Source: CACIIZ01 sp045565285 (GTDB taxonomy: Bacteria > Pseudomonadota > Alphaproteobacteria > Rhodobacterales > Rhodobacteraceae). From it: 64,000 nucleotides of DNA. Below, piece after piece: positions 8,682-16,015 of the stretch. Location: the NCBI GenBank assembly GCA_045565285.1, contig JBJLFR010000024.1, positions 21,739 through 85,738 of the forward strand, given 5' to 3'. The notes under the pieces were generated by a model. The model had not been told where the DNA came from. It was given only the letters and a program-made list of their open reading frames with translations, and did no database searches. The translations under genes and the position numbers were made by a program. The first letter of the stretch is position 1, and every line of letters starts with the position of its first letter.

Positions 8682-10217
8682 TCAAACAAAAGAATCAGGC
8701 ATAGATTTTTTTTTATTTTTAATAAAATCTCTCAATTCTTCTTCAATTGAAACATCCAGTTCTGGTTTTAAATAATTATCAAGTAATAATTTGACTCTCC
8801 TACTAGCATTAGAAGTGGTATCTTTTCCACCTTCTTCTTGCCAAGTTTCAAATGGCTTATAATCAAAAATTTCACTACGCCAAAAGGCATTTTCAAAATT
8901 TAATTGTGTATGATTACAACCCAAAAAATGTCCGGAGGGGCCAACTTCCTCTAATGCATCAATAGCTAAACCATTAGCTGAAATATCAACACCTGAGCTC
9001 AATTTGTGCAATGCCCCTAGTTGATCAGCATCAATAACAAATTTTTCAAAACTTGAAACCAATCCACCTTCTAACCAACCACATGAGTGAAGCATAAAAT
9101 TTACACCACCATGTAAAGCGGCCTGAAGCGTATTTGCACTTTCATAAGCTGACTGTGCATCTGTTAATTTTGAGCCACAAAGTGCCCCGCCTGAACGAAA
9201 TGGCAAGCCCAATCTTCTAGCTAATTGACCTGCTCCATATAGAATTTTACTGGCTTCAGGGGTTCCAAAGGTTGGGGCTCCCGAATTCATATCTATGGAT
9301 GTAACAAATGCTCCAAAAATGACTGGCGCTCCTGGATTTAGCAATTGAGAGTAAGCAACGCCCGAAAGAACTTCTGCTAAAACTTGGACTAAAGTTCCTG
9401 CAACTGAAACTGGTGACATAGCGCCACCAACTATAAAAGGTGATATAATGCAAGCCTGGTTATTAGAAACATACTCTTCTAACGCTCCCATCATGATAGA
9501 ATCAAATGTAAGAGGTGAATTGATATTAATTAAACTAGTTAAAACAGTATTTTTATTTACAAAATCCTCTCCAAAAAGAATCTTTACCATATCAACACTA
9601 TCCTTAGCTCTTTCAGGATCAGTAACAGAGCCCATAAAAGGCTTATCAGAATATAGAATATGAGAAAATAACATGTCGAGATGTCTTTTATTCACAGGAA
9701 TATCTGTAGGTTCGCATAAGGTACCACCGGAGTGATGTAACCATTTAGACATATAGCCTAATTTCACAAATTTTTCAAAATCAGAAATAGTTGCATATCT
9801 TCTACCCTTTTCGTTGTCTCTAACAAATGGTGGTCCATAAACTGGTGCTAGCACCAAACTTCTTCCCCCTATTTCAACGGTTCTTTTGGAATTCCTAGCG
9901 TGTTGGATTATTCTACTAGGTGCTGTGGAACATAATTTCTTTGCTAAACCTTTTGGGATTCTTACTAGCTCACCTGATACATCAGCACCAGCATTCTTCC
10001 ATAGTTTAAGTGCATTCGGGTTATCTAAAAATTTGACCCCAATATTTTCTAATATTTCTTCTGCCTTTTCTTCAATTACTTCAATGGACTCTAAATTCAT
10101 TATCTCGAAATTAGGAATATTTCTTTCAATATATTTGGCTGTATCAATTACAAGATTTGTTCTTGCAGCCCTTCTTGCTGATTGTCCTCCTGCTCCACGC
10201 ACTCTTCTACTTGCCAT
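8682..10217 (-). CDS. trimethylamine methyltransferase (MttB) superfamily protein
   Basis: A 511-residue MttB-family TIM-barrel methyltransferase. Family signatures include PVYGPPFVRD near 103-112, GGTLCEPTDIPV near 159-170, and the glycine-rich GAPVIFGAFVTSIDMNSGAP near 296-315. There is no in-frame amber codon, so it is not a pyrrolysine trimethylamine enzyme; such non-Pyl members (for example MtgB) demethylate glycine betaine or related quaternary amines using a corrinoid protein. The N-terminus is basic and arginine-rich. No corrinoid protein, reductive activator or tetrahydrofolate methyltransferase gene is adjacent, so the substrate is unknown. AAAGG precedes the ATG. Confidence 0.88.
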   Translation of the reverse strand: MASRRVRGAGGQSARRAARTNLVIDTAKYIERNIPNFEIMNLESIEVIEEKAEEILENIGVKFLDNPNALKLWKNAGADVSGELVRIPKGLAKKLCSTAPSRIIQHARNSKRTVEIGGRSLVLAPVYGPPFVRDNEKGRRYATISDFEKFVKLGYMSKWLHHSGGTLCEPTDIPVNKRHLDMLFSHILYSDKPFMGSVTDPERAKDSVDMVKILFGEDFVNKNTVLTSLININSPLTFDSIMMGALEEYVSNNQACIISPFIVGGAMSPVSVAGTLVQVLAEVLSGVAYSQLLNPGAPVIFGAFVTSIDMNSGAPTFGTPEASKILYGAGQLARRLGLPFRSGGALCGSKLTDAQSAYESANTLQAALHGGVNFMLHSCGWLEGGLVSSFEKFVIDADQLGALHKLSSGVDISANGLAIDALEEVGPSGHFLGCNHTQLNFENAFWRSEIFDYKPFETWQEEGGKDTTSNASRRVKLLLDNYLKPELDVSIEEELRDFIKNKKKSMPDSFV

Positions 10218-10377
10218 ATTACAACCTTTTATAATTCATTAATAAAATATTTATAAAAATGAATGAAAATATTTAAAATTTGATTTAAGTTAATTATTAA
10301 AATTACCTACTTATAAATTTCATAATATAATTTTAGAGTAACTTGCAATATTATTTTTAAAATAATATTAGTCGAGT

Positions 10378-11937
10378 ATGAAAAATTTTAAACATCAATT
10401 ACTTCTTATTATTGATTTTGGAAGTCAAGTTACTAAACTCATAGCAAGAAGGCTGCGAGAAAAAAATATTTATTGTGAAATACATCCTTTTCAGAATATT
10501 TCAGAATTATTTTTAAAAAATCTTTCACCAAAAGCAATTATATTATCAGGTGGCCCTAAAAGTGTTAACGACCATGCCAGTCCAAAAGTAACCTCAGTTA
10601 TTTATGAATTAGGAATACCTATACTTGGTATTTGTTATGGACAACAACTCATGATGCATCAGCTCGGTGGAAAAGTAGAGAATAGCAAATTTTCATCCGA
10701 ATTTGGAAGAGCTTTTCTAAAATTTAAAAAAGAAACAAGATTACTAGAAGGGTGGTTTAATGAATATCAAGAAGTTGTTTGGATGAGTCATGGAGATCAT
10801 GTTTCAAAAATAGCTCCTGGATTTGAAGTATATGCTACCTCTCCAAATGCGCCTCACGCTATAGTAGCAGATACAAAAAGAAATTTTTATGGTGTGCAAT
10901 TTCATCCTGAAGTATATCATACCCCTAAAGGTACTATCCTTTTTGAAAACTTTTTAAAAATTGCGGGTTTTAGCGGAGACTGGACGATGCAAACTTATCA
11001 AAAAAAAATGATTAATAGCATTAAAGAAATTATAACAAAAGATAAAGTAATTTGTGGTATTTCAGGGGGTGTTGACAGTACAGTAACCGCTGTTTTACTG
11101 CATAAAGCCATTAATAAAAAGCTAACATGTATTTTCGTTAATCATGGCTTCCTTAGAAAGGATGAAGAAAAAGAAGTTTTAGAAATGTTTAAAAATGATA
11201 TAAAAATACCCTTAATCTATGCCGATGAGAGGGACCTTTTTATGAAGGCGCTAAAAGGTGTAACTGACCCAGAAATAAAAAGAAAAAAAATGGGTAAACT
11301 TTTTATAGATGTTTTTCAGAAATATGCAAAAAAAACTAAAAATGTGAAATTTTTAGGGCAAGGGACTTTATATCCCGATGTTATTGAAAGTGTGAATATT
11401 AATGGAGGAGTTTCTGAGACTATAAAATCTCACCATAATGTGGGTGGATTACCAAAAAAAATGGGGTTGAAATTAATTGAACCCTTAAGAGATCTTTTTA
11501 AGGATGAAGTAAGAAAATTAGGAAAAGAAATAGGTATAAATGAAATTTTTCTGAATCGTCATCCTTTTCCTGGTCCAGGTTTAGTAATTAGATGTCCTGG
11601 AGAGATAACTAACCAAAAAATCGAAATATTAAGAGATGTTGATTATATTTTTATCGATCAAATAAAAAAATTTGGTTTATATAATGAAATTTGGCAAGCT
11701 TTTTCAGTAATTTTACCAGTCAAAACTGTTGGTGTAATGGGAGATAAAAGAACATATGAATTTGCTTGTACTCTTCGTGCAGTAACATCAATTGATGGAA
11801 TGACAGCAGACTATTATCCATTTGACCATGAATTTTTAAAAGATACTTCAACCAGAATTATAAATGAAGTGGGAGGAATTAACAGAGTAACATATGATAT
11901 AACCTCAAAACCTCCGGGAACTATTGAGTGGGAATAA
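10378..11937 (+). CDS. guaA: GMP synthase (glutamine-hydrolysing)
   Basis: Converts XMP to GMP using glutamine and ATP in de novo purine synthesis. The 519-residue protein has the N-terminal class I amidotransferase domain with nucleophile C86 in GICYGQQ and the H176/E178 pair in FHPE. An ATP-pyrophosphatase domain follows with the P-loop SGGVDS at 229-234, and then the C-terminal XMP-binding/dimerisation domain ending in TSKPPGTIEWE. It stands alone on the plus strand and has no obvious Shine-Dalgarno. The last 17 coding bases reappear exactly at 15684-15700 (see findings). Confidence 0.97.
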   Translation: MKNFKHQLLLIIDFGSQVTKLIARRLREKNIYCEIHPFQNISELFLKNLSPKAIILSGGPKSVNDHASPKVTSVIYELGIPILGICYGQQLMMHQLGGKVENSKFSSEFGRAFLKFKKETRLLEGWFNEYQEVVWMSHGDHVSKIAPGFEVYATSPNAPHAIVADTKRNFYGVQFHPEVYHTPKGTILFENFLKIAGFSGDWTMQTYQKKMINSIKEIITKDKVICGISGGVDSTVTAVLLHKAINKKLTCIFVNHGFLRKDEEKEVLEMFKNDIKIPLIYADERDLFMKALKGVTDPEIKRKKMGKLFIDVFQKYAKKTKNVKFLGQGTLYPDVIESVNINGGVSETIKSHHNVGGLPKKMGLKLIEPLRDLFKDEVRKLGKEIGINEIFLNRHPFPGPGLVIRCPGEITNQKIEILRDVDYIFIDQIKKFGLYNEIWQAFSVILPVKTVGVMGDKRTYEFACTLRAVTSIDGMTADYYPFDHEFLKDTSTRIINEVGGINRVTYDITSKPPGTIEWE

Positions 11938-12006
11938 ATGTTTTATTTCAATATCTTATAAAGATTTCTTAAAATAATTATATTGGAATTGCAAGGATAA
12001 AATAAA

Positions 12007-12501
12007 ATGGACGTGTTGGATATCTCTTTAATCTTATCTATCCTATCTTGTAGTTTAGTCGGTGGGTTCATTTTTACATATGCAATTGTTGTTATGCCAG
12101 GCTTATCAAACCTTAATGATAAAGACTTTCTAAGAGCATTTCAGGTGACAGACGCCGTAATACAGAATAATCAACCACTCTTCATGTTTACTTGGATAGG
12201 CTCTATTTTGTCTGTGTTAGCTACGATATTAGTTTCATTGGTAAGTATTAGGTTTGCAGAGGGTTGGTTAATAGTTTTAGTTGCTTTTGTTTATTTATTA
12301 GGAGTGCAAGGCATAACAATGGCAATCCATATCCCCCTAAATAACCATATTCAGAGTATTAAAATTGAAAATCTGAATGATGAGGCATTAGCTGATGAAC
12401 GCTTAAAATTTGAAACAAAATGGAATTTCTTTAATTATATTCGAACAAGTATCGCCATTTCTGTTAGCGCGTTACTGCTTATAATTTTAACAATACGATA
12501 A
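12007..12501 (+). CDS. DUF1772-type integral membrane protein
   Basis: A 164-residue protein with four predicted membrane helices (about 7-29, 55-77, 81-104 and 140-162) and the overall pattern of the DUF1772 (anthrone oxygenase-like) family, including the MPGL motif after TM1 and the NHIQS...RLKFETKWNFFNYIRT block before TM4. Members of known function include anthrone oxygenase-like enzymes, but in bacteria most are unassigned. AAGGATAAAATA precedes the ATG. Its 3' third plus about 100 bases of downstream flank is duplicated in decayed form at 15824-16122. No function is claimed. Confidence 0.75.
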   Translation: MDVLDISLILSILSCSLVGGFIFTYAIVVMPGLSNLNDKDFLRAFQVTDAVIQNNQPLFMFTWIGSILSVLATILVSLVSIRFAEGWLIVLVAFVYLLGVQGITMAIHIPLNNHIQSIKIENLNDEALADERLKFETKWNFFNYIRTSIAISVSALLLIILTIR

Positions 12502-12960
12502 ATTAAACTTTCTGATAAATTAAAAACTTACAAATTAGTTGCAAAGTATTTTTAAATAACTGTATTTAAATGATAAATTGGGCTAGGGCGATTGAGTGGG
12601 AGTAGTCTATGAAAATAATATGTAATAAAATCAATAATTTACAATAATAATTGACTTTCCAAGTAGTTTCCTAGTTCAATAAAATCAATAACTTATTAGT
12701 TGGAGTTTCCAACTGAGGATACTATTGAAAAGAATGATCTATTTAAAATAAAGTTGTTTTCAATCAATTAGTTAGGTTCATTTTGGAGTTTCCAACTACT
12801 TGGAAAGCACTTGGAAGCTACTTTGTTCAATTATTAAATTTTTTCTAAATTATTTTAACATTAAAAATTAACAAAATATGAAAAAAATATCCTCTTTTTT
12901 ATAGATTAGAAAATAATTAGAGGTATGGGTAAACCCTAATCCGATAACTATATCAGAACC
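12502..12960 (+). other. gene-free interval holding a repeat element
   Basis: No credible coding sequence in 459 bases. The first 100 bases are shared with the flank of the decayed DUF1772 copy at 16016-16122. The middle holds the inverted-repeat element described separately (12655-12807). The last 150 bases lead into a 59-aa zinc-ribbon gene and contain only a weak 5-bp CCTCT/AGAGG stem. Confidence 0.6.
12655..12807. repeat. MITE-like element with 14-bp perfect terminal inverted repeats
   Basis: CTTTCCAAGTAGTT at 12655-12668 is the exact reverse complement of AACTACTTGGAAAG at 12794-12807. Inside, AGTTGGA/TCCAACT forms a 7-bp hairpin (12698-12714), and the 15-mer TTGGAGTTTCCAACT occurs twice (12700-12714 and 12783-12797). 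A 16-base end fragment, TTTCCAAGTAGTTTCC, recurs at 15624-15639. I see no coding capacity and no clear target-site duplication. The size and structure resemble a non-autonomous element, but its origin is inferred. Confidence 0.5.
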
Positions 12961-13140
12961 ATGAGAATCCGAACCAAAGAATGTTTTAATTGCAATAACC
13001 AGAAAGAAGTTCTTTTTCGTTGCAGATATGATGAATTGAAAGATTGGGTTTTTCTTTGTGGAACTTGTCTTACCAAAATTAAAACTCAATATGAGAATAC
13101 ATATCAATATGGCGGAACTTGGAAGAGTAAGAAAAACTAA
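12961..13140 (+). CDS. small zinc-ribbon protein, 59 aa, unknown function
   Basis: A 59-residue protein with two CxxC pairs (C8/C11 in ECFNC and C33/C36 in CGTC, plus C21), spaced like a zinc ribbon. The body is rich in charged and aromatic residues (FRCRYDELKDWVFLC) and the tail is basic (TWKSKKN). The Cys pattern and sensible codon use argue strongly for a real gene, although it is short. There is no obvious Shine-Dalgarno. A possible role in binding nucleic acid or a protein partner is inference from the fold only. It converges with the two-gene membrane-protein operon at 13186-13673, and an opposite-strand frame over it is a shadow. Confidence 0.75.
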   Translation: MRIRTKECFNCNNQKEVLFRCRYDELKDWVFLCGTCLTKIKTQYENTYQYGGTWKSKKN

Positions 13141-13185
13141 GTTTTTCTAATGCGTTTACTTTCTTAACTTTATTTAAAACGACAT

Positions 13186-13422
13186 TTACTTACTTTTAAA
13201 CTTTTCAATAATTCCCATTCTGAACAAGACCTGCCTAGTTAGAAAGAACATTGTGAAAAACATAATTGCATCTACTAAAATCCAAATTAATAGATTTATG
13301 TTACCACTATCTGTAATTCCAAATACATAAGGAAGTATAATTGGGTCACCAACAAGCCATAGGAATAGAAATGCAATAAATATTGGTATCCCTCTTCTAT
13401 AAAATTTTGTTGTACTAAACAT
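13186..13422 (-). CDS. small two-helix membrane protein, unknown
   Basis: A 78-residue protein with two predicted membrane helices (about 11-32 and 43-64), a basic N-terminus (TKFYRRG) and a basic C-terminus (EKFKSK), so both ends are likely cytoplasmic. I recognise no family. It begins two bases after the stop of the 82-residue gene upstream, so the two form an operon. The hydrophobicity pattern and tight coupling support a real gene. Confidence 0.6.
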   Translation of the reverse strand: MFSTTKFYRRGIPIFIAFLFLWLVGDPIILPYVFGITDSGNINLLIWILVDAIMFFTMFFLTRQVLFRMGIIEKFKSK

Positions 13423-13424
13423 AT

Positions 13425-13673
13425 CTAATGTTTCCAGACTTTCTTTACTTTATCTACAATGAGTTCCTGTCTTGCAACTTTACTAATCATATCTTCTGGA
13501 GATTCTACAAAACTTTCTGGATTGGTTTTAAAATAATTATGCACTAAATCTTGAACTTGTTTCTCATTTTCTGCTTCAATAACTATCCCTTCATGTTTCG
13601 TAATCATGGTCGCATCTGCCATTAAGAAGTTCACATGATAGTTAATCTGAAACTCTGATTTCCAGTTATTCAT
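13425..13673 (-). CDS. small soluble protein, unknown
   Basis: An 82-residue soluble protein I do not recognise. The N-terminal part reads like a beta-alpha unit (FQINYHVNFLMADATMI, then GIVIEAENEKQVQDLVHNYF), a pattern typical of small ferredoxin-like alpha/beta proteins; the C-terminus is a charged helix. It is the first gene of a two-gene operon with the two-helix membrane protein. The longest frame starts at the ATG at 13673. Function unknown. Confidence 0.6.
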   Translation of the reverse strand: MNNWKSEFQINYHVNFLMADATMITKHEGIVIEAENEKQVQDLVHNYFKTNPESFVESPEDMISKVARQELIVDKVKKVWKH

Positions 13674-13819
13674 TCGTAATTCTCATTTAATGCATTTAAA
13701 TCCTATTTACTGCTCGAAATTCACATAACAGGAACCAAATGTGAATCAGATAGGACAAATTAATCATAACACCCTCCTTAAAACTGACGAAGAGTTGATT
13801 GCACTTCCCTAATAAAAAA

Positions 13820-13948
13820 TTATCGGTGAGGTCTATTCTTTGATTTAATCTTTACAGGTTTCAAATGCATTTCTTGAACTTGCGTATGTAATACCAAAGT
13901 AAAGAATAATTGAATTACATAATTGGTTATAAAATAAATTGTTTTCAT
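13820..13948 (-). CDS. 42-aa membrane microprotein, copy A
   Basis: A 42-residue frame starting MKTIYFITNYVIQL with a hydrophobic N-terminal half and ending in the basic tail LKPVKIKSKNRPHR. It aligns without gaps to a second 42-residue frame at 15396-15524: same start, same length and almost identical ends, with a diverged middle. Conservation of both ends and of the reading frame between two diverged DNA copies is the main evidence that it is translated. The DNA similarity continues about 45 bases past the stop (AAAACTGACGAAGA and CTAATAAAAAATTATCGG). Likely one membrane helix with a cytoplasmic basic tail; role unknown. Confidence 0.55.
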   Translation of the reverse strand: MKTIYFITNYVIQLFFTLVLHTQVQEMHLKPVKIKSKNRPHR

Positions 13949-14116
13949 GACATTTATATAAGATTGATTATGAATATTAAAAGAATATGCACAATCTTTA
14001 ATCCATTTTACTTCAAACCTTACAACTTACATCTAATATCCTTGATTATGGTTGAATTCGGATTCACATTATTCTTAAGTTAATTGATATAGATAGTAAT
14101 TTTAAAGGAGTGAAAT

Positions 14117-14488
14117 ATGTCAGAAATCAAATGTATAAATTTAAGTTATGTTGTTTCATCAGATAATGCTGGTGATGTTGAAAACATATTTAGGTCACAT
14201 GCTTCGTGGATGACAGAATTTTATTCAGAGGAAAATGAAGGCAAAGAGCATTTAATAAGTGCATATTTTACAAAGGCAGAAGAATTTGTAGACCCAACAG
14301 ACCCAACAAAAGGGTTTACTGGAAATATCGTCTTTACAATCAATGAAAAATTTACATCGATGAAAAGTATTGAACGACATGTTGAAAACGCTTCAAAAAA
14401 TCAATATTTTGAAAAATTTGCAGAGATTCTTGCTACTTATGGAAAAGCGATTAGTTTAGGAGGCGACATATATCATTCAATTAGGTGA
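14117..14488 (+). CDS. conserved-looking small protein, unknown (possible dimeric alpha/beta-barrel fold)
   Basis: A 123-residue soluble protein with a clear Shine-Dalgarno (AAAGGAG) seven bases before the ATG. I do not recognise a family. The HASWMTEFYSEEN segment, the central beta-rich part and the final GKAISLGGDIYHSIR give a beta-alpha-beta look reminiscent of antibiotic-biosynthesis-monooxygenase-type (dimeric alpha+beta barrel) proteins, but this is a fold impression only. It is followed 71 bases later by another orphan small gene on the same strand. Confidence 0.65.
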   Translation: MSEIKCINLSYVVSSDNAGDVENIFRSHASWMTEFYSEENEGKEHLISAYFTKAEEFVDPTDPTKGFTGNIVFTINEKFTSMKSIERHVENASKNQYFEKFAEILATYGKAISLGGDIYHSIR

Positions 14489-14559
14489 TTATTAGTCAAC
14501 AAAAAATTAAAATAACTTAGTTTTTTTAATTCTAAAAATATCAAAAAAAGGAAGAACAG

Positions 14560-14823
14560 ATGAATATGTGTATTCATGGAACTATTTCTACTGGAGTAGA
14601 AACTTTAAGAGCGAGAGTTCAATATAATATGGAACGTGGTGCCAGCGAATTTTGTTCAGAATGGACGCTCGCTGATACAGGAAATAATGGTTTTGTATGG
14701 TTGGGTGATATTACTGATATGGATGGCATGGGCGCATTTCTTAGTACTGATGAAGAAATCAAATGGGACAGAGATAATGGATGTGTTTATAAAATATATA
14801 CCATGTCCGAAATGTCTGAATAA
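14560..14823 (+). CDS. small protein, unknown
   Basis: An 87-residue soluble, acidic protein preceded by AAAGGAAGAAC before the ATG. The middle (GFVWLGDITDMDGMGAFLSTDEEIKWDRDNG, about 45-75) resembles the strand-helix pattern of small ferredoxin-like or ABM-type domains. Three cysteines (C4, C32 and C70) show no metal-site spacing. It is probably co-transcribed with the 123-residue gene upstream. A shorter frame overlapping its second half in another phase is a shadow. Confidence 0.6.
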   Translation: MNMCIHGTISTGVETLRARVQYNMERGASEFCSEWTLADTGNNGFVWLGDITDMDGMGAFLSTDEEIKWDRDNGCVYKIYTMSEMSE

Positions 14824-15043
14824 CCTGGTACACACAATTTAAAGATTTAACTACAACTTAATTTCCATATCATTCCAATCAAGTTAATGTCCCTTTTCAA
14901 GAAGTTTTGATCTCTCAACTCACTATCAATTATGAAATTTTAAAGATACAGAAATATTTATCGGTGAGATGTATTAAATTAATACTTGTTGGTTGACTTT
15001 AAATTTTGATATTGTGAATTTACCTTAAACATCTTTGTCGTAA

Positions 15044-15173
15044 GACAAAAAAAGTCCTTTTACATTGGAGGGAAATAGGACTTTGTAGGTGGATCGGAAT
15101 AATGAAAGGGAGGAATTATTCCGACTTTTATATAGGAGTACGAACTTTATTTTTTCGTTAAAACTTCTTAACG
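15044..15173 (-). ncRNA. predicted sRNA with CCUCCC-containing loops and terminator
   Basis: Read on the minus strand, three hairpins follow one another. The first is CGTTAA/TTAACG (15156-15173). The second is a 10-bp stem TCGGAATAAT/ATTATTCCGA (15094-15124) with loop UCCUCCCUUUC. The third is an 8-bp stem AAAGTCCT/AGGACTTT (15051-15084) whose loop contains CCCUCC and which runs straight into a seven-U tract, that is, an intrinsic terminator. Two hairpin loops exposing anti-Shine-Dalgarno CCUCCC sequences, the second acting as terminator, are the layout of alphaproteobacterial CcsR / cuckoo / alpha-r14-type sRNAs. A weak TTGACT-17-TTTAAC promoter lies at 15237-15265. Transcription itself is not shown. 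Confidence 0.6.
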
Positions 15174-15395
15174 ATAACTCCTTTTTATACACTGATAAGA
15201 AGATTGGAATTTCTTAGAAAAAACTACCTAACGTAAGTTAAAGATTTTTTTTAAAATTGAGTCAAAATTAACTTTAAATATTTAAAAAATAACATTTTGT
15301 TAGTCTGATAGAATGATAATATATAAAAAGATATATAAAGAAAAAGTACCCCCGCAAAACTGACGAAGACTTGAATACACTTACCTAATAAAAAA

Positions 15396-15524
15396 TTATC
15401 GGTGAGGTCTATTCTTTGATTTAACCTTCACTGGTTTTAGGTAAAATTCATTAACAGTATTCCACCCTAACAACATACAGGAAAGTTGAATAATATAGTT
15501 TATTATAAAGTATATTGTTTTCAT
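15396..15524 (-). CDS. 42-aa membrane microprotein, copy B
   Basis: Second copy of the 42-residue microprotein: MKTIYFIINYIIQL, a variable middle (SCMLLGWNTVNEFY) and the tail LKPVKVKSKNRPHR. A longer frame reaches 15596, but copy A has no matching extension, so the shared ATG at 15524 is preferred. Positive-inside topology (basic tail) suggests an inner-membrane peptide. It lies upstream, on the same strand, of the predicted sRNA at 15044-15173. In Rhodobacter, CcsR sRNAs follow a small DUF1127 gene, so the order is suggestive, but this peptide does not look like DUF1127. Confidence 0.6.
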   Translation of the reverse strand: MKTIYFIINYIIQLSCMLLGWNTVNEFYLKPVKVKSKNRPHR

Positions 15525-15596
15525 AACATTTATATAGTAAATATATGATTTAATACTACCGATAGACTCTTCAAAAATTGGCAAGTTGTAAGTCAT

Positions 15597-15823
15597 TGAA
15601 ATTGATTAGGAATTTGGACTTTGTTTCCAAGTAGTTTCCAAGTAAATATTTTATATAATGGAATCAATAACTTACAAGAGAAAAACTATTGAGTGGGAAT
15701 GAAGAGTTGGACTTAAGTTGCTGAAAATATTGTATAAAAACTATGATTGATTAAGTTGTTAAAAACTTGAGTGCTTGATTGAATTAGGTTATTTTTTGAA
15801 TCTTACAAAGTAACATACAAACT
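15597..15823. repeat. repeat-rich spacer with fragments of neighbouring sequences
   Basis: No gene. It contains the 16-mer TTTCCAAGTAGTTTCC (15624-15639) shared with the inverted-repeat element at 12656-12671, a TCAATAACTTA stretch also found near 12680, and the 17-mer AACTATTGAGTGGGAAT (15684-15700) identical to the last codons of guaA (11919-11935). It reads as a mosaic of short duplicated pieces from the 11.9-12.8 kb region. Confidence 0.5.
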
Positions 15824-16015
15824 ATAGGAACGATAGCAATCCATATTCCCTTAAATAAAAATATTCAGAAATTTAAAATTAAATAGTTAAATGATGAAAC
15901 ATTAGCGAATGAACGTTTTAAATTTTAAATAAAATGGAATTTCTTTAATTATATTCGAACAAGTCTCGCCATGTCTGTTAGCGTGTTACTCCTAATACTT
16001 TTAACCATACGATAA
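15824..16015 (+). pseudogene. decayed duplicate of the DUF1772 gene 3' end
   Basis: Corresponds to 12310-12501 of the intact DUF1772 gene. In the homologous frame the translation ends with nearly the same block (KWNFFNYIRTS...LLLI.LTIR, then stop) but carries two internal stops (one replacing GAA in KFE as TTT TAA, another earlier after KIK) and no start. Similarity continues through about 105 bases of downstream flank to about 16122, matching 12502-12608. So a gene end plus its flank was duplicated and then decayed. Together the two copies bracket the 12.6-15.8 kb small-gene stretch as direct repeats. Confidence 0.85.

Noticed and set aside
8682..10217. A pyrrolysine-containing trimethylamine methyltransferase
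   Set aside because: The frame contains no in-frame TAG and no Pyl machinery is nearby.
12868..13107. A 79-codon minus-strand frame
   Set aside because: It is antisense to the zinc-ribbon gene, which has the better protein-like pattern.
13699..13767. A 22-codon minus-strand frame with a strong AAGGAGGG before its ATG
   Set aside because: The matching region near the second microprotein copy does not keep the frame or the Shine-Dalgarno; too short to support alone.
14636..14842. A 68-codon plus-strand frame overlapping the 87-residue gene
   Set aside because: It has no ribosome-binding site, while the overlapped frame has a good one and a more protein-like composition.
15044..15173. Reading the paired hairpins as a plus-strand RNA with GGAGG loops
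   Set aside because: The U-tract that makes a terminator exists only on the minus strand; on plus the hairpins are not followed by Ts.
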